From positions 62,001 through 126,000 of the forward strand of contig CAMMVF010000001.1 in NCBI GenBank assembly GCA_946500295.1: a stretch of 64,000 bases of DNA, in the 5' to 3' direction. Every line of letters starts with the position of its first letter. Positions within the stretch are counted from its first letter, which is position 1. Under the pieces are notes generated by a model. The model was given only the letters and a program-made list of their open reading frames with translations, was not told where the DNA came from and did not search any database. Of this stretch, positions 51,377-61,525 are shown one piece after another. The stretch comes from an uncultured Clostridia bacterium (lineage in GTDB: Bacteria; Bacillota; Clostridia; Oscillospirales; Acutalibacteraceae). A program made the position numbers and the translations under genes.

Positions 51377-51442
51377 CTGCCAAGACATAAAATTGTTTAT
51401 AATAAGCTTATATGTCTAGTCTATAATTAATTGGAGGATAAT

Positions 51443-52762
51443 ATGAAAAAGGGTAGAAAGATTCTTGCTCTCCTTGCTGCTGTGGTTATGACCTCTGCTT
51501 TCTCTGCGGTCTCAGTATCGGCAGAGGAGGGAGCTCAGGCTCCTGCGCCGATGACCTCGAAGCAGGTATTCGACAAGGGAGACGGAACATTTGATGTCAG
51601 CGTAACAGTAGAGGGCAGAGTAGACACTGATACAGAGATTTCCGTAGGAAATGCATCGGATATTGTTTTGGTTGTTGACCGTTCGGGGTCAATGGACGGC
51701 GAGTATTGGACGGAACTGGTAAATGCGATTGATGTGTTCACGGATGAGGTGCTGGAGTACGGCACAACAAACCGCGTGGCTTTGGTTTCCTACGCTACCT
51801 TTGCTGAAGTTTCTGTATTCGATGGTTCCACATGGACAAGCTCGAAGGACGATGTAATGAACGCCATGGCGCAGATGGAGCCATGGGGATTAACCAATGT
51901 TGCGGACGCAATAGACGCTGCAGCCGATCAGTTGGCTGATTCCTCAGCAGCCTCAAAAAATGTAGTTGTTTTCAGTGACGGCTACCCTGACAGCGAAAAT
52001 CAAGCAACCCAAAGTATGGCAGCCTTGAAGTCCGCATTCCCTGAGGCTGAGGTTTATTCTGTAGGCGTGTCCGGCTGTGACGAGGACTTTATGAAGAGCC
52101 TTGTTGCTGATGAGGCAAATTATTTCTATGCTGAAAACGCAGACGAGCTTTCAGCTCTCTTCGGCGATATAGCGGTTTCAATTAATAAGGCATATTCAAA
52201 TGTAGTTGTAACAGAGACAATCAACGAGTATGCTGATGTAATCGGCGAGGTTAGCTTCGGTCAGTACGATATAGCTACGGGTCGGTCGAGCGCATGGCTC
52301 ACAACCTCAACTCCGCTTGCCGAGACTCCAGAGTACAATACAGAGACCAAGACCTTTACCTGGAATGTAAACGACGGTCAGGAGCTTGCCAGCGGCACAG
52401 CATATGTAATGACCTACACGGTTAAGGCCAGCGACGCCGCTATAGCCGAGTACGGCAAGACGGGCTACCCGAGCGTTGGAGATGAGAACACCGATGCAGA
52501 CAGCGAGAATATTACAAGCTCAGGCAAGAAGGGCTTTGATTTCAGCGACGGCGTTATGAGCTTTAACTACGGAGATGTATCGGATGTTACTGCCGAGCTC
52601 GCAAACCCTGTAATTCAGGTTCCAAAGGGAACCGAGGCCCCGACCTCTCCTAAGACGGGTACAGACTTCGCATCTGCCGCCTCGGCTGGTCAAATGGCTT
52701 TGATTCTCCTTGTTCCCGCAGCTGCCTTTGTCGCTGTTAAGGCTGTAAGAAAGGCTAAGTAA
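51443..52762 (+). CDS. Surface protein with von Willebrand factor A domain and SPKTG anchor
   Basis: The 439-residue product has a signal peptide (1-27), a vWA domain (about 72-255) with a MIDAS site D79-x-S81-x-S83 (VDRSGSMD) and FSDGYPDSE, then a beta-rich region (about 255-395) like the stalk of pilus/adhesin proteins, and a C-terminal sorting region: SPKTGT, hydrophobic helix, basic tail RKAK. SPKTG resembles the sortase motif LPXTG with S for L. No sortase or pilus genes are adjacent. Function in adhesion is inferred. Confidence 0.8.
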   Translation: MKKGRKILALLAAVVMTSAFSAVSVSAEEGAQAPAPMTSKQVFDKGDGTFDVSVTVEGRVDTDTEISVGNASDIVLVVDRSGSMDGEYWTELVNAIDVFTDEVLEYGTTNRVALVSYATFAEVSVFDGSTWTSSKDDVMNAMAQMEPWGLTNVADAIDAAADQLADSSAASKNVVVFSDGYPDSENQATQSMAALKSAFPEAEVYSVGVSGCDEDFMKSLVADEANYFYAENADELSALFGDIAVSINKAYSNVVVTETINEYADVIGEVSFGQYDIATGRSSAWLTTSTPLAETPEYNTETKTFTWNVNDGQELASGTAYVMTYTVKASDAAIAEYGKTGYPSVGDENTDADSENITSSGKKGFDFSDGVMSFNYGDVSDVTAELANPVIQVPKGTEAPTSPKTGTDFASAASAGQMALILLVPAAAFVAVKAVRKAK

Positions 52763-52782
52763 TAAATTTCGTAATAATAATC

Positions 52783-52818
52783 AAAAGGCTTCGCCGTAGT
52801 TTCGGCGAAGCCTTTTGT
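52783..52818. terminator. Bidirectional terminator, vWA gene and cobO
   Basis: AAAAGGCTTCGCCG, TAGTT, CGGCGAAGCCTTTTG between convergent genes. Confidence 0.9.
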
Positions 52819-52820
52819 GT

Positions 52821-53330
52821 TTAATATTCTATTCCGAACCTGGCTTTTACACCATTGCTGTATGGATGTCGGATACATTTAAACTCTGTAACATAATCGG
52901 CGAGAGTTAGAAATTCTTTACCTACATCGTGCCCTGTGAGGATTAGCTCCTTTTCATTATATATAGATGAAAGGAAGGTTGAAAGTTTGTCAGCAGTGAA
53001 AAGCCCTGAGTCCAGCAATGTGAAAAACTCGTCGAGAATTATTACATCGAACTCGCTTTGACGGGCTATTATTTCTTTTAATATGGAGGCATATCTTTTG
53101 CCCTCCTCTTGAAGCTCCGTATCGTTCATATAAAAGGTGAATTTGACCTTGTCCGGGCAGGGATAGAGTTCAATCTTTTGCAAATCCTTCAAAATTGTGC
53201 GTTCGCAGCTTTTACTGCTTTTGAAAAACTGCACGATTAAAACTTTTAGTCCGGCTCCCGAGGCTCTGACTGCGGCGCCTATGGCGCAGGTAGTTTTTCC
53301 CTTTCCATTTCCGTAATATATTTGAATCAT
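52821..53330 (-). CDS. cobO: Cob(I)alamin adenosyltransferase (CobO/BtuR type)
   Basis: Transfers an adenosyl group to cobalamin to form coenzyme B12. The 169-residue product has the P-loop GNGKGKTTCAIG (about 7-18), the RASGAGLKVLIVQFFKSS segment and LDEFFTLLDSG. The type is CobA/CobO. No other cobalamin genes are nearby; it may act in salvage. ATG 53330 on the minus strand follows GGAGGTGTGAA. Confidence 0.93.
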   Translation of the reverse strand: MIQIYYGNGKGKTTCAIGAAVRASGAGLKVLIVQFFKSSKSCERTILKDLQKIELYPCPDKVKFTFYMNDTELQEEGKRYASILKEIIARQSEFDVIILDEFFTLLDSGLFTADKLSTFLSSIYNEKELILTGHDVGKEFLTLADYVTEFKCIRHPYSNGVKARFGIEY

Positions 53331-53365
53331 TTCACACCTCCGAAATTATTGTTTACAATTTCTGC

Positions 53366-53395
53366 TTGACTTACAATATTGTTTTTTTCTATTAT
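53366..53395 (+). promoter_or_regulatory. Promoter of 45-residue membrane peptide gene
   Basis: TTGACT (53366-53371), 18 bases, TATTAT (53390-53395). Confidence 0.6.
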
Positions 53396-53433
53396 ATATG
53401 TACACTGAATTTGTGGCAAGAGGAAGTGAGCTT

Positions 53434-53571
53434 ATGGATAGAAAGAATACAGGTGGAATGAAAAAAAGAAAGACCGATAAGAGGACGCTTGTGGTCAGGG
53501 TGGTTGCGATTGCCATTGCTGCGCTGATGGTCGGTTCGGCTTTTGCTGTGATTTTTACCTCGCAGATATGA
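53434..53571 (+). CDS. Small single-pass membrane peptide of unknown function
   Basis: The 45-residue product starts MDRKNTGGMKKRKTDKRT and has one membrane helix (about 18-41, VVRVVAIAIAALMVGSAFAV). AGGAAG precedes ATG 53434 and a promoter lies upstream. A basic N-terminus and a short hydrophobic segment suggest insertion with the N-terminus in the cytoplasm. No homologue recognised. It sits between divergent cobO and the S10 operon promoter. Confidence 0.6.
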   Translation: MDRKNTGGMKKRKTDKRTLVVRVVAIAIAALMVGSAFAVIFTSQI

Positions 53572-53638
53572 GGTGAAGTTGCACAAAAAACCACGATTAA
53601 AATCGCGAAAATTCTATCTGATAAATTTTCCATCAACG

Positions 53639-53667
53639 TTGTTATTGGGCGGTAATTATGTTATAAT
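53639..53667 (+). promoter_or_regulatory. Promoter of the S10 operon
   Basis: TTGTTA (53639-53644), 17 bases, TATAAT (53662-53667). Confidence 0.75.
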
Positions 53668-53673
53668 ACGTTT

Positions 53674-53925
53674 TGCGTGACTGCACAAGATATGCGTTGA
53701 AGCGGGAGGTTGCGGCCTGTGGGTCGGTTTTTCCGTGGAGTATGTCCGATTTTAAACCGGGCGAAGAATTAATAATCGCAGGTGGCCGCCATTTTGGGTT
53801 GCGGCGAGTTCACTGCGCATGCTTTTTGTTCCGGGGTGACTTATGTCAGTCCGGTTTTTAAACGGTGGTTTACGAAACACCCGGAGCGGTGTGACGAAAA
53901 GCACGCCCGCCACTATTTTTAAGGA
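53674..53925 (+). promoter_or_regulatory. Long leader of the S10 operon
   Basis: About 260 bases separate the promoter from rpsJ, without a coding frame. The stretch contains several inverted repeats, such as CGGTTTTTCCG-like elements and CCGGTTTTTAAACGG (about 53851-53866). In Bacillus and E. coli the S10 leader is the target for L4 control; here L4 control is only inferred by position. Confidence 0.5.
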
Positions 53926-53935
53926 GGCGATTTTC

Positions 53936-54247
53936 GTGGCAGTCAAGGAAAAAATCAGGATAAGGCTTAAGGGTTATGATCATCAGCTGGTTGATCAGTC
54001 TGCTGAAAGAATAGTTCAGACGGCAAAGCGCACAGGCGCCAGGGTTTCAGGTCCAGTGCCGCTTCCGACTGAGAAGCAGATCATCACAATTTTGCGTGCT
54101 GTTCACAAGTACAAGGACAGCCGTGAGCAGTTTGAGATGAGAACCCACAAGAGACTTATCGACATTTTGAGACCGTCAAACAAGACAGTCGAGGCTCTTA
54201 TGAGCTTAGAACTCCCTGCCGGTGTTGATATTGAGATTAAATTATAA
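53936..54247 (+). CDS. rpsJ: 30S ribosomal protein S10
   Basis: First gene of the S10-spc cluster, 103 residues. It contains [22 protein letters not shown] and the [21 protein letters not shown] stretch. The GTG at 53936 is chosen because AAGGAGG (53921-53927) lies 8 bases ahead; the earlier open frame to 53843 is part of the leader. It binds 16S rRNA in the head of the small subunit and also joins NusB in antitermination. The gap to rplC (75 bases) contains the hairpin GTTGGGGAAATCCCAAC. Confidence 0.97.
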   Translation: MAVKEKIRIRLKGYDHQLVDQSAERIVQTAKRTGARVSGPVPLPTEKQIITILRAVHKYKDSREQFEMRTHKRLIDILRPSNKTVEALMSLELPAGVDIEIKL

Positions 54248-54322
54248 TCTGAACCTTCAACCAACCGCAGACAGGGTCATGTTGGGGAAATCCCAACCAA
54301 TAACCTTACAGGAGGCATAGAT

Positions 54323-54955
54323 ATGCAAAAGGCAATCATCGGTAAGAAAATCGGTATGACACAGATTTTCGATGAAAACGGCAACGTCGTTCCCGTAACA
54401 GTTGTAGAAGCAGGACCTTGTGTTGTTTCTCAGAAAAAGACTGTTGAAAACGACGGCTACGCAGCAGTACAGCTCGGCTTTGGCGATTTGAAGCCCGGCC
54501 GTGTAAACAAGCCCATGAAGGGTCACTTTGAAAAGGGCGGCGTAGCTCCCAAGAGAACTCTAAGAGAGTTCCGTTTTGATGACATCGACGCATACAATGT
54601 CGGTGATATCGTAAAGGCTGACGTTTTTTCAGCAGGTGACAAGATAGATGTCACAGGTAAGAGTAAGGGTAAGGGCTATGCCGGCGTAATCAAGCGCTGG
54701 AATTTCCAGAGACTCAAAGAGTCCCACGGTACAGGTCCTTGCGTTCGTACAGGCGGTTCCATCGGCTCATGCTCGTCTCCGTCAAGAGTTTGGAAGGGCA
54801 AGAAGATGGCAGGTCATCTCGGAGCAGAAAAGGTTACAGTACAGAACCTCAGGGTTGTCAAGGTTGACGCTGAAAACAACCTCATCGCTATCAAGGGTGC
54901 TGTTCCCGGTCCTAACGGCGGTACGGTAGTAATCCGTGACTCCGTTAAGGCTTAA
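54323..54955 (+). CDS. rplC: 50S ribosomal protein L3
   Basis: The 210-residue product has [15 protein letters not shown] at the start and the long loop with [16 protein letters not shown] that reaches the peptidyl transferase centre, followed by [23 protein letters not shown] 54323 follows AGGAGG. The stop is 17 bases from rplD's start. Confidence 0.97.
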   Translation: MQKAIIGKKIGMTQIFDENGNVVPVTVVEAGPCVVSQKKTVENDGYAAVQLGFGDLKPGRVNKPMKGHFEKGGVAPKRTLREFRFDDIDAYNVGDIVKADVFSAGDKIDVTGKSKGKGYAGVIKRWNFQRLKESHGTGPCVRTGGSIGSCSSPSRVWKGKKMAGHLGAEKVTVQNLRVVKVDAENNLIAIKGAVPGPNGGTVVIRDSVKA

Positions 54956-54972
54956 TGAGAGGAGGAATTATA

Positions 54973-55596
54973 ATGCCTAATGTAGCAGTAGTAGATATGG
55001 CAGGCAAGAAGGTAGACGAAATTACCCTAAGCGACGCCATTTTCGCAATTGAGCCCAATGCTTATGTTATGCACCAGATGGTTGTAAACTATCTTGCTAA
55101 CCAGCGTCAGGGTACACAGTCAGCTCTCACTCGTGCAGAGGTTTCCGGCGGCGGAAAGAAGCCGTGGAGACAGAAGGGCACAGGCCACGCAAGACAGGGC
55201 TCAACAAGAGCTCCGCAGTGGACACACGGCGGCATTGTTTTTGCCCCGAAGCCGAGAAGCTACCGTTTCTCAGTTAATAAAAAGGTCAAGAGACTGGCTA
55301 TGAAATCAGCCTTCTCATCAAAGGCAGCAGCAGGGGAGATCGTTGTAGTGGATGCTATTACAACAGATTCCTACAAGACTAAGGTAATCGCCGATATGCT
55401 CAAGGCTGTCGGCAGCGAGAAGAAGGCGCTCATCGTATTGCCGGAACTTGACACCAAGGTAATCGCTTCCGCAAGGAACATTCCCGGAGTTAAGACAACT
55501 CAGGTAAATACACTCAATGTTTATGATATGCTCAATGCTGATAAGCTCATCATTGTAAAAGATGCAGTAGCTAAGATCGAGGAGGTGTACGCATAA
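54973..55596 (+). CDS. rplD: 50S ribosomal protein L4
   Basis: The 207-residue product has the [20 protein letters not shown] loop and [12 protein letters not shown]. In other bacteria L4 represses its own operon. The ATG at 54973 follows GAGAGGAGG; an ATG at 54955 lies before that site and adds only MRGGII. The stop codon overlaps the start of rplW (TAATG). Confidence 0.96.
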   Translation: MPNVAVVDMAGKKVDEITLSDAIFAIEPNAYVMHQMVVNYLANQRQGTQSALTRAEVSGGGKKPWRQKGTGHARQGSTRAPQWTHGGIVFAPKPRSYRFSVNKKVKRLAMKSAFSSKAAAGEIVVVDAITTDSYKTKVIADMLKAVGSEKKALIVLPELDTKVIASARNIPGVKTTQVNTLNVYDMLNADKLIIVKDAVAKIEEVYA

Positions 55597-55886
55597 TGAC
55601 AGCACAGGATATTATCATCCGCCCGGTTATAACCGAAAAGAGCATGGCCGGCATCGCCGAGAAGAAGTACACCTTTGAGGTAGCTAAATCAGCCGGAAAG
55701 ATCGAGATTGCAAGAGCTTGTGAGGAGCTTTTCAAGGTTAAGGTCAAGAAGGTAAACACAGTAAATGTCAGAGGTCAGTTCCGCCGTCAGGGCAGAAGCG
55801 AGGGTTATACACCGAGCTGGAAGAAGGCTTATGTGACACTTACAGAAGACAGCAAAGCAATTGAATTTTTTGAAGGCATGATGTAA
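55596..55886 (+). CDS. rplW: 50S ribosomal protein L23
   Basis: The 96-residue product has [11 protein letters not shown] at the N-terminus and [20 protein letters not shown] plus [16 protein letters not shown]23 lies near the exit of the peptide tunnel and binds SRP and trigger factor. Start overlaps the rplD stop by one base. The 77-base gap to rplB contains two hairpins (GCCTGAA/TTCAGGC and ATGGGGAAAGCCATATCCCC). Confidence 0.96.
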   Translation: MTAQDIIIRPVITEKSMAGIAEKKYTFEVAKSAGKIEIARACEELFKVKVKKVNTVNVRGQFRRQGRSEGYTPSWKKAYVTLTEDSKAIEFFEGMM

Positions 55887-55963
55887 GCCTGAAAAATTAT
55901 TCAGGCAGAAAGTATGGGGAAAGCCATATCCCCGCAAAGCCATCATGAGGAGAGTGAAATCGA

Positions 55964-56797
55964 ATGGCCATTAAAGTATTTAAGCCGACGACAAACGCCA
56001 GAAGAAATATGTCGGTTACAGATTATTCGGTTCTTTCCAAGGTAGCTCCCGAAAAGAGCTTGCTCGCACCTCTGAAGAAGAAGTCGGGCCGCAACAGCTA
56101 CGGAAGAATCACCGTTCGCCACAGAGGCGGCGGAAACCGCAGAAAATATCGTATCATAGATTTTAAGCGTCAGAAGTTTGATGTTCCCGGCAAGGTGGCT
56201 ACTCTTGAGTACGATCCGAACCGTTCGGCATTCATCGCTCTGGTAGAGTATGAAGACGGAGAGAAGAGCTATATCATCGCTCCGAACGGCGTAAAGGTCG
56301 GCGACGTAGTAGTAGCCGGTGAGAGCGCCGATATCAAGCCCGGAAACGCACTTCCGCTTTCAAGCATTCCGACAGGTACATTTATCCATAACGTAGAGCT
56401 TTATCCCGGCCGCGGCGCACAGCTTGCAAGAGCCGCAGGAAACATGGCTCAGCTTATGGCTAAGGAAAACGGAATGGCTCTGCTCAGACTCCCGTCAGGC
56501 GAGCTGAGAAACGTGCCCGCAGCGTGCATGGCTACAATCGGTCAGGTTTCTAACACTGACCACGAGAATGTAAAGATTGGTAAAGCCGGCCGTAAGAGAA
56601 ACATGGGTTGGAGACCGACAGTCAGAGGTTCTGTAATGAACCCGAACGACCACCCCCACGGCGGTGGTGAGGGCAAGAGCCCTGTTGGACGTCCCGGTCC
56701 GTGCACACCTTGGGGCAAGCCTGCTCTCGGTTACAAGACAAGAAAGCATCACAACCGTTCTGACAAGTACATTGTAAGACGCAGAAACGGTAAGTAA
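55964..56797 (+). CDS. rplB: 50S ribosomal protein L2
   Basis: The 277-residue product has the conserved [18 protein letters not shown], the [20 protein letters not shown] and the catalytic-centre loop [22 protein letters not shown] 55964 follows GAGGAGAG. The binding histidine of the peptidyl transferase region is in HPHGGG. rpsS follows after 22 bases. Confidence 0.97.
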   Translation: MAIKVFKPTTNARRNMSVTDYSVLSKVAPEKSLLAPLKKKSGRNSYGRITVRHRGGGNRRKYRIIDFKRQKFDVPGKVATLEYDPNRSAFIALVEYEDGEKSYIIAPNGVKVGDVVVAGESADIKPGNALPLSSIPTGTFIHNVELYPGRGAQLARAAGNMAQLMAKENGMALLRLPSGELRNVPAACMATIGQVSNTDHENVKIGKAGRKRNMGWRPTVRGSVMNPNDHPHGGGEGKSPVGRPGPCTPWGKPALGYKTRKHHNRSDKYIVRRRNGK

Positions 56798-56819
56798 GGC
56801 AGCGAAAGGAGCTTAGATT

Positions 56820-57092
56820 ATGGGCAGAAGTGTTAAAAAGGGTCCCTATGTGCAGCCCGTGCTGCTCAAGAGGGTTCAGGCAATGAACGAAGCCGGCGAG
56901 AAGAAGATCCTCAAAACCTGGAGCAGATCCTCCACAATCTTCCCGGACTTCGTTGGTCATACATTCGCAGTCCATGACGGACGCAAGCATGTTCCGGTTT
57001 ATGTTACCGAGGATATGGTAGGACACAAGCTCGGCGAGTTTGCTCCCACCAGAACCTTCAGGGGACACGCCGGTTCTAAAACAAGCAAATAA
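56820..57092 (+). CDS. rpsS: 30S ribosomal protein S19
   Basis: The 90-residue product starts [19 protein letters not shown] and has [22 protein letters not shown], then [14 protein letters not shown] at the end. It has an AAAGGAG site before ATG 56820. S19 contacts A-site tRNA at the head of the subunit. Confidence 0.97.
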   Translation: MGRSVKKGPYVQPVLLKRVQAMNEAGEKKILKTWSRSSTIFPDFVGHTFAVHDGRKHVPVYVTEDMVGHKLGEFAPTRTFRGHAGSKTSK

Positions 57093-57110
57093 GCGGAAGG
57101 AGAGTTCACA

Positions 57111-57446
57111 GTGGAATCAAAGGCATATTTAAATTATGTCCGTATTGCGCCGAGAAAGGTCTCTGTAGTGCTTGATCTTATCAGAAACAAGCCCGCAGAC
57201 CTCGCAATGGCAATTCTCAAGCATACTCCCAAGGCCGCTTGTGAGCCGCTTTCAAAGCTGCTCAAGTCCGCTATGGCAAATGCTGAGAACAACCACAATA
57301 TGGATGTTTCAAGGCTTTACGTTGCTTCCTGCAGCGTATCTCAGGGTCCGACCCTCAAGCGTATCCGTCCGAGAGCACAGGGACGTGCATACAGAATCAA
57401 CAAGAAAACTTCACACATCACACTTGTTCTCAAGGAAATGGAATAA
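57111..57446 (+). CDS. rplV: 50S ribosomal protein L22
   Basis: The 111-residue product begins [18 protein letters not shown] (GTG start at 57111 after AAGGAGAG). The long loop [18 protein letters not shown] reaches the exit tunnel and is the site of macrolide-related changes in other species. The sequence is intact. Confidence 0.96.
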   Translation: MESKAYLNYVRIAPRKVSVVLDLIRNKPADLAMAILKHTPKAACEPLSKLLKSAMANAENNHNMDVSRLYVASCSVSQGPTLKRIRPRAQGRAYRINKKTSHITLVLKEME

Positions 57447-57464
57447 TCGAAGGAGGTAAAGTAA

Positions 57465-58139
57465 ATGGGCCAAAAAGTTAATCCGCACGGTTTACGTGTT
57501 GGTATCATCAAGGATTGGGAATCACGCTGGTTCGCAAATAAGAAAGACTTTGGCGACACTCTTGTAGAGGACTACAACCTCCGTAAGACTTTGAAAAAGC
57601 AGCTCAAGGCTGCGGGCGTTCCAAAGATTGAAATTGAGCGTGATGCGTCAAAGATAAGAATTCACATTCACTGCGCTAAGCCGGGCATGGTAATCGGCAA
57701 GGGCGGCAGCGAGATAGAGAAGCTCAGAGTACAGTGCGAGAAGATGCTCGGCAAGAAGGTAGTTATCAACATTGTTGAGGTTAAATCTCCCGACATGAAC
57801 GCTCAGCTCATCGCTGAGAACATCGCACAGCAGCTTGAGAAGAGAATTTCCTATCGTCGTGCTATGAAGCAGGCCATCGGTCGTGCCATGAAGTTCGGCG
57901 CTAAGGGTATTAAAACTCAGTGCAGCGGTCGTCTCGGCGGTGCTGAAATCGCACGCAGCGAGATGTACCATGAGGGTACAATTCCCCTCCAGACACTCAG
58001 AGCTGACATAGACTACGGCTTTGCAGAAGCAGCTACAACCTACGGCATCATCGGTGTTAAGGTTTGGCTTTATAAGGGCGAGGTTTTGCAAGAGCAGCGC
58101 GAGCAGCGCAAGCCCCGCAGGGAAGGAGGCAGTAAGTAA
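57465..58139 (+). CDS. rpsC: 30S ribosomal protein S3
   Basis: The 224-residue product has [20 protein letters not shown], a KH domain with [15 protein letters not shown], and the C-terminal [21 protein letters not shown] domain. ATG 57465 follows GGAGG. It overlaps rplP by one base (TAATG). Confidence 0.97.
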   Translation: MGQKVNPHGLRVGIIKDWESRWFANKKDFGDTLVEDYNLRKTLKKQLKAAGVPKIEIERDASKIRIHIHCAKPGMVIGKGGSEIEKLRVQCEKMLGKKVVINIVEVKSPDMNAQLIAENIAQQLEKRISYRRAMKQAIGRAMKFGAKGIKTQCSGRLGGAEIARSEMYHEGTIPLQTLRADIDYGFAEAATTYGIIGVKVWLYKGEVLQEQREQRKPRREGGSK

Positions 58140-58561
58140 TGCTTTTACCTAAGCGTGTTAAGTATAGAAGAGTCCACAGAGGACGCATGAAGGGCAGAGC
58201 ATACCGTGGCAACAAGGTGACCTACGGTGATTACGGCCTTCAGGCTTTGGAGCCGTCATGGATTACTTCTAACCAGATTGAGGCAGCCCGTGTCGCTATG
58301 ACTCGTTACTGCAAGAGATTTGGTAAGGTATGGATCAAAATTTTCCCGGATAAGCCGGTTACAGCGAAGCCCGCTGAAACTCGAATGGGTTCCGGTAAAG
58401 GTTCACCCGAGTACTGGGTAGCAGTAGTTAAGCCGGGCAGAGTAATGTTTGAGCTCGCCGGTGTTCCCGAAGCAACAGCCAGAGAGGCTCTTCGCCTTGC
58501 GGCTAACAAGCTTCCGATTAAATGCAAATTCGTAAAAAAAGAAGAGGGGGTTGAGCAGTAA
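58139..58561 (+). CDS. rplP: 50S ribosomal protein L16
   Basis: The 140-residue product starts [19 protein letters not shown], with [15 protein letters not shown] and [19 protein letters not shown] near the tRNA-binding region. The start overlaps the rpsC stop, and the stop overlaps rpmC, so all three are coupled. Confidence 0.97.
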   Translation: MLLPKRVKYRRVHRGRMKGRAYRGNKVTYGDYGLQALEPSWITSNQIEAARVAMTRYCKRFGKVWIKIFPDKPVTAKPAETRMGSGKGSPEYWVAVVKPGRVMFELAGVPEATAREALRLAANKLPIKCKFVKKEEGVEQ

Positions 58562-58764
58562 TGAAAGCATCAGAAATCAGAGAGCTGTCTGTTGAAGAGC
58601 TTGAGCTTAAAATCAAAGAGCTGAAGGAAGAGCTTTTCCAGCTGCGTTTCCAGCATGCCATCAATCAGCTTGACAACCCAATGCGCTTAAAGGCCGTTAA
58701 GAAGGACATTGCAAGGATCAAGACCGTCCTTCGTCAGCGTGAGCTCGAAAGCGTTAACGCCTAA
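58561..58764 (+). CDS. rpmC: 50S ribosomal protein L29
   Basis: The 67-residue product is two helices, starting [18 protein letters not shown], with [21 protein letters not shown]. The start ATG 58561 overlaps the rplP stop by one base. L29 sits by L23 at the tunnel exit. Confidence 0.96.
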   Translation: MKASEIRELSVEELELKIKELKEELFQLRFQHAINQLDNPMRLKAVKKDIARIKTVLRQRELESVNA

Positions 58765-58781
58765 GGAAGGAGGATACAGTC

Positions 58782-59039
58782 GTGAGCGATAGAAATATGA
58801 GAAAAACAGACGTCGGTATGGTTGTCAGCGACAAAATGGACAAAACAGCCGTTGTTGCTATCGTCAACAGCGTCAAGCACCCGCTTTACAACAAAATTGT
58901 TAAGCGTACAATCAAGCTCAAGGTTCATGATGAGAACAATGAGTGCAGCATTGGCGACAGAGTACGCATTATGGAGACTCGTCCTCTTTCTAAGGACAAG
59001 AGATGGCGTCTCGTCGAGATTATAGAGAAGGCTAAATAA
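58782..59039 (+). CDS. rpsQ: 30S ribosomal protein S17
   Basis: The 85-residue product has [21 protein letters not shown] and [19 protein letters not shown] at 58782 follows AAGGAGG. OB-fold protein that binds 16S rRNA early. Confidence 0.96.
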   Translation: MSDRNMRKTDVGMVVSDKMDKTAVVAIVNSVKHPLYNKIVKRTIKLKVHDENNECSIGDRVRIMETRPLSKDKRWRLVEIIEKAK

Positions 59040-59071
59040 TTTAGCGACTTCAGTAAAGGAGGATACGCACT

Positions 59072-59440
59072 GTGATACAACAGCAGACCTACCTCAAAGT
59101 TGCTGATAACACCGGCGCAAAGGAGTTAATGTGCATTCGTGTTCTCGGCGGCACCAGAAGGAGGTACGCCAACATCGGCGACGTCGTTGTTGCTTCGGTC
59201 AAAAAAGCAGCACCAGGCGGCGTTGTAAAGAAAGGCGACGTAGTTAAAGCAGTTATCGTGCGCTCTGCTAAGGGCGTGCGTCGTGATGACGGCACATACA
59301 TTCGTTTTGATGAGAATGCGGCCGTTATTATTAAAGAAGATAAAAACCCGAGGGGCACTCGTATCTTCGGGCCGGTAGCCAGAGAGCTTAGAGACAAGGA
59401 TTACCTTAAGATCCTCTCACTTGCTCCCGAAGTACTTTAA
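59072..59440 (+). CDS. rplN: 50S ribosomal protein L14
   Basis: The 122-residue product has [21 protein letters not shown] and the [20 protein letters not shown] tail. GTG start at 59072 after AAAGGAGG. The first gene of the spc part; 15 bases from rplX. Confidence 0.97.
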   Translation: MIQQQTYLKVADNTGAKELMCIRVLGGTRRRYANIGDVVVASVKKAAPGGVVKKGDVVKAVIVRSAKGVRRDDGTYIRFDENAAVIIKEDKNPRGTRIFGPVARELRDKDYLKILSLAPEVL

Positions 59441-59455
59441 TGGAGGTGTTACATT

Positions 59456-59776
59456 ATGAATAATAAGGTTCATGTTAAAACAGGTGACACCGTAGTAGTA
59501 CTCTGCGGTAAGGAAAGAGGCAAAAAGGGTAAGGTCATGGCTGTAAGCCCTAAAGAGGGCAAGGTTATCGTCGAGAAGGTAAACATGGTTAAAAAGCATG
59601 TTAAGCCTCGCAGAATGGGCGAGCCCGGCGGTATCATTAAGGCTGAGGGCGCTATGTACGCCTCAAAGGTACAGATAGTTTGCCCGCGCTGCAACAAGCC
59701 GACAAGAATCGGTCATAAGATTTACGACGATGGCACTAAAGCCCGCATCTGCAAAAAATGCGGCGAGTCTATATAA
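59456..59776 (+). CDS. rplX: 50S ribosomal protein L24
   Basis: The 106-residue product has a KOW motif ([20 protein letters not shown]) and four cysteines (CPRC, CKKC) towards the end that may bind zinc, a feature of some but not all L24. ATG 59456 follows TGGAGG. Confidence 0.96.
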   Translation: MNNKVHVKTGDTVVVLCGKERGKKGKVMAVSPKEGKVIVEKVNMVKKHVKPRRMGEPGGIIKAEGAMYASKVQIVCPRCNKPTRIGHKIYDDGTKARICKKCGESI

Positions 59777-59788
59777 GGAGGAGACAAC

Positions 59789-60328
59789 ATGGCAAGATTA
59801 AAGGATTTTTATAAAAGCGAAGTTGCTCCTGCGCTTATGAACAAGTTTTCCTATAAGAGCGTAATGGAAATTCCGAAGCTCGAAAAGATCGTTATCAATG
59901 TCGGTGCCGGTGAGGCAAGAGATAACTCAAAGGTTATTGACGCTATTACAACCGATCTTGCAGCAATCACAGGTCAAAAGCCTATGGTTTGCCGAGCAAG
60001 AAAGAGTGTTGCTAACTTTAAGCTGCGTGAGGGCATGCCGATCGGCGCTAAGGTTACGCTCAGAGGCGAGAGAATGTACGAGTTCCTTGATCGTCTGTTC
60101 AACGTAGCTCTGCCCAGAGTCCGTGACTTCAGAGGAATCAACGCTAATTCCTTTGACGGCAGAGGTAACTACAACATGGGTCTCAAGGAGCAGCTCATTT
60201 TCCCTGAGATTGACTATGATAAGATTGATAAGGTTCGTGGTATGGACATCTGTTTCGTTACCACAGCCAGGACCGACGAAGAGGCTCGTGAGCTTTTAAC
60301 GCTGATGGGTGCTCCATTCGCTAGATAA
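59789..60328 (+). CDS. rplE: 50S ribosomal protein L5
   Basis: The 179-residue product has [20 protein letters not shown] and [21 protein letters not shown], with [18 protein letters not shown]. Binds 5S rRNA and contacts P-site tRNA. ATG 59789 follows AGGAGG. Confidence 0.97.
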   Translation: MARLKDFYKSEVAPALMNKFSYKSVMEIPKLEKIVINVGAGEARDNSKVIDAITTDLAAITGQKPMVCRARKSVANFKLREGMPIGAKVTLRGERMYEFLDRLFNVALPRVRDFRGINANSFDGRGNYNMGLKEQLIFPEIDYDKIDKVRGMDICFVTTARTDEEARELLTLMGAPFAR

Positions 60329-60340
60329 GGAGGGGTAATT

Positions 60341-60526
60341 GTGGCTAAAACTTCAATGAAGGTTAAACAGAAAAGAAAGCAAAAGTTTTCCTCAAGGGAA
60401 TACAGCAGATGCAAAATCTGCGGCAGGCCGCATGCCTATCTTCGCAAGTTCGGTATTTGCCGTATCTGCTTCAGAGAGCTTGCCTACAAGGGCGAGATTC
60501 CCGGAGTAAAGAAGTCAAGCTGGTAA
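60341..60526 (+). CDS. rpsN: 30S ribosomal protein S14, zinc type
   Basis: The 61-residue product has four zinc cysteines C24, C27, C40 and C43 in [20 protein letters not shown], i.e. the short zinc-binding form of Gram-positives. GTG at 60341 follows AGGAGGGG. It ends GVKKSSW. Confidence 0.97.
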   Translation: MAKTSMKVKQKRKQKFSSREYSRCKICGRPHAYLRKFGICRICFRELAYKGEIPGVKKSSW

Positions 60527-60545
60527 GCAAAGGAGGATATACACT

Positions 60546-60944
60546 ATGCAGACTACAGATGCAATAGCAGATTTGCTTACAAGAATTCGTAATGCGAGTT
60601 CTGCGAAGCACGAGACTGTTGAGATTCCCTCCTCTAATATGAAGAAGGCTATCTGCCAGATTCTTCTCGACGAGGGATACATCAAGGGTTTCACAGTTAC
60701 TGAAGACGGCAAGCAGGGCGTCATCAAGGTAACTTTAAAGTATGCCGAGGGAAAGAAGCCTGTTATTACAGGACTCAGAAGAGTTTCTAAGCCCGGACTG
60801 CGTATATACAGCAATGTTGAGAATATGCCCAAGGTACTTAAGGGCCTGGGTATCGCTATCGTTTCAACCTCAAAGGGCGTTATGACTGACCGTCAGGCTC
60901 GCAAGGAAAACGTAGGCGGCGAAGTTCTCGCATTTGTTTGGTAA
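60546..60944 (+). CDS. rpsH: 30S ribosomal protein S8
   Basis: The 132-residue product starts [20 protein letters not shown] and ends with [20 protein letters not shown]. In other bacteria S8 represses the spc operon. ATG 60546 follows AAGGAGG. Confidence 0.97.
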   Translation: MQTTDAIADLLTRIRNASSAKHETVEIPSSNMKKAICQILLDEGYIKGFTVTEDGKQGVIKVTLKYAEGKKPVITGLRRVSKPGLRIYSNVENMPKVLKGLGIAIVSTSKGVMTDRQARKENVGGEVLAFVW

Positions 60945-60956
60945 GGAGGTGCGAGA

Positions 60957-61505
60957 ATGTCTCGAATTGGAAGAAAACCCATAAATATTCCCGCCGGCGT
61001 TGAGGTAAAGCTCGACGGCAGCGTAATAACAGTCAAGGGTCCCAAGGGTACTTTGAACCAGAAGATCCACCCGAACATGACTGTCAAGGTTGAGGACGGT
61101 ATCATAGAGGTTACCCGACCCAACGACGAAAAGGAAAACCGCTCGCTCCACGGATTGACAAGGTCACTTATTGCCAATATGGTTGAGGGTGTTGTCAACG
61201 GCTACAAAAAGGAGCTCGAGGTTAACGGTGTAGGCTACAGAGTTCAGAAGCAGGGCAATAAGTGCGTTATGAACCTCGGCTTTTCACACCAGGTAATTGT
61301 TGAGGATACTGAGGACATCAAGATTGAGGTTCCGGATCCGAACAAAATTATCATCACAGGCATCGACAAGCAAAAGGTTGGTCAGTTTGCTGCCGAGGTA
61401 AGAGAGAAGCGTCCGCCGGAGCCGTACAAGGGCAAGGGTATTAAGTATGCTGATGAGCATATCCGCCGTAAGGAAGGCAAGGCCGGTAAGGGCGGCAAGA
61501 AATAA
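60957..61505 (+). CDS. rplF: 50S ribosomal protein L6
   Basis: The 182-residue product has [20 protein letters not shown] and the C-terminal [20 protein letters not shown] motif. ATG 60957 follows AAGGAGG. Two similar domains as normal. Confidence 0.97.
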   Translation: MSRIGRKPINIPAGVEVKLDGSVITVKGPKGTLNQKIHPNMTVKVEDGIIEVTRPNDEKENRSLHGLTRSLIANMVEGVVNGYKKELEVNGVGYRVQKQGNKCVMNLGFSHQVIVEDTEDIKIEVPDPNKIIITGIDKQKVGQFAAEVREKRPPEPYKGKGIKYADEHIRRKEGKAGKGGKK

Positions 61506-61525
61506 TTAAGGAGAGTGAATGACTA

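Noticed and set aside
53843-53935. N-terminal extension of rpsJ
   Set aside because: The extension lies in the leader, before AAGGAGG and a properly spaced GTG, and the S10 family begins at that GTG.
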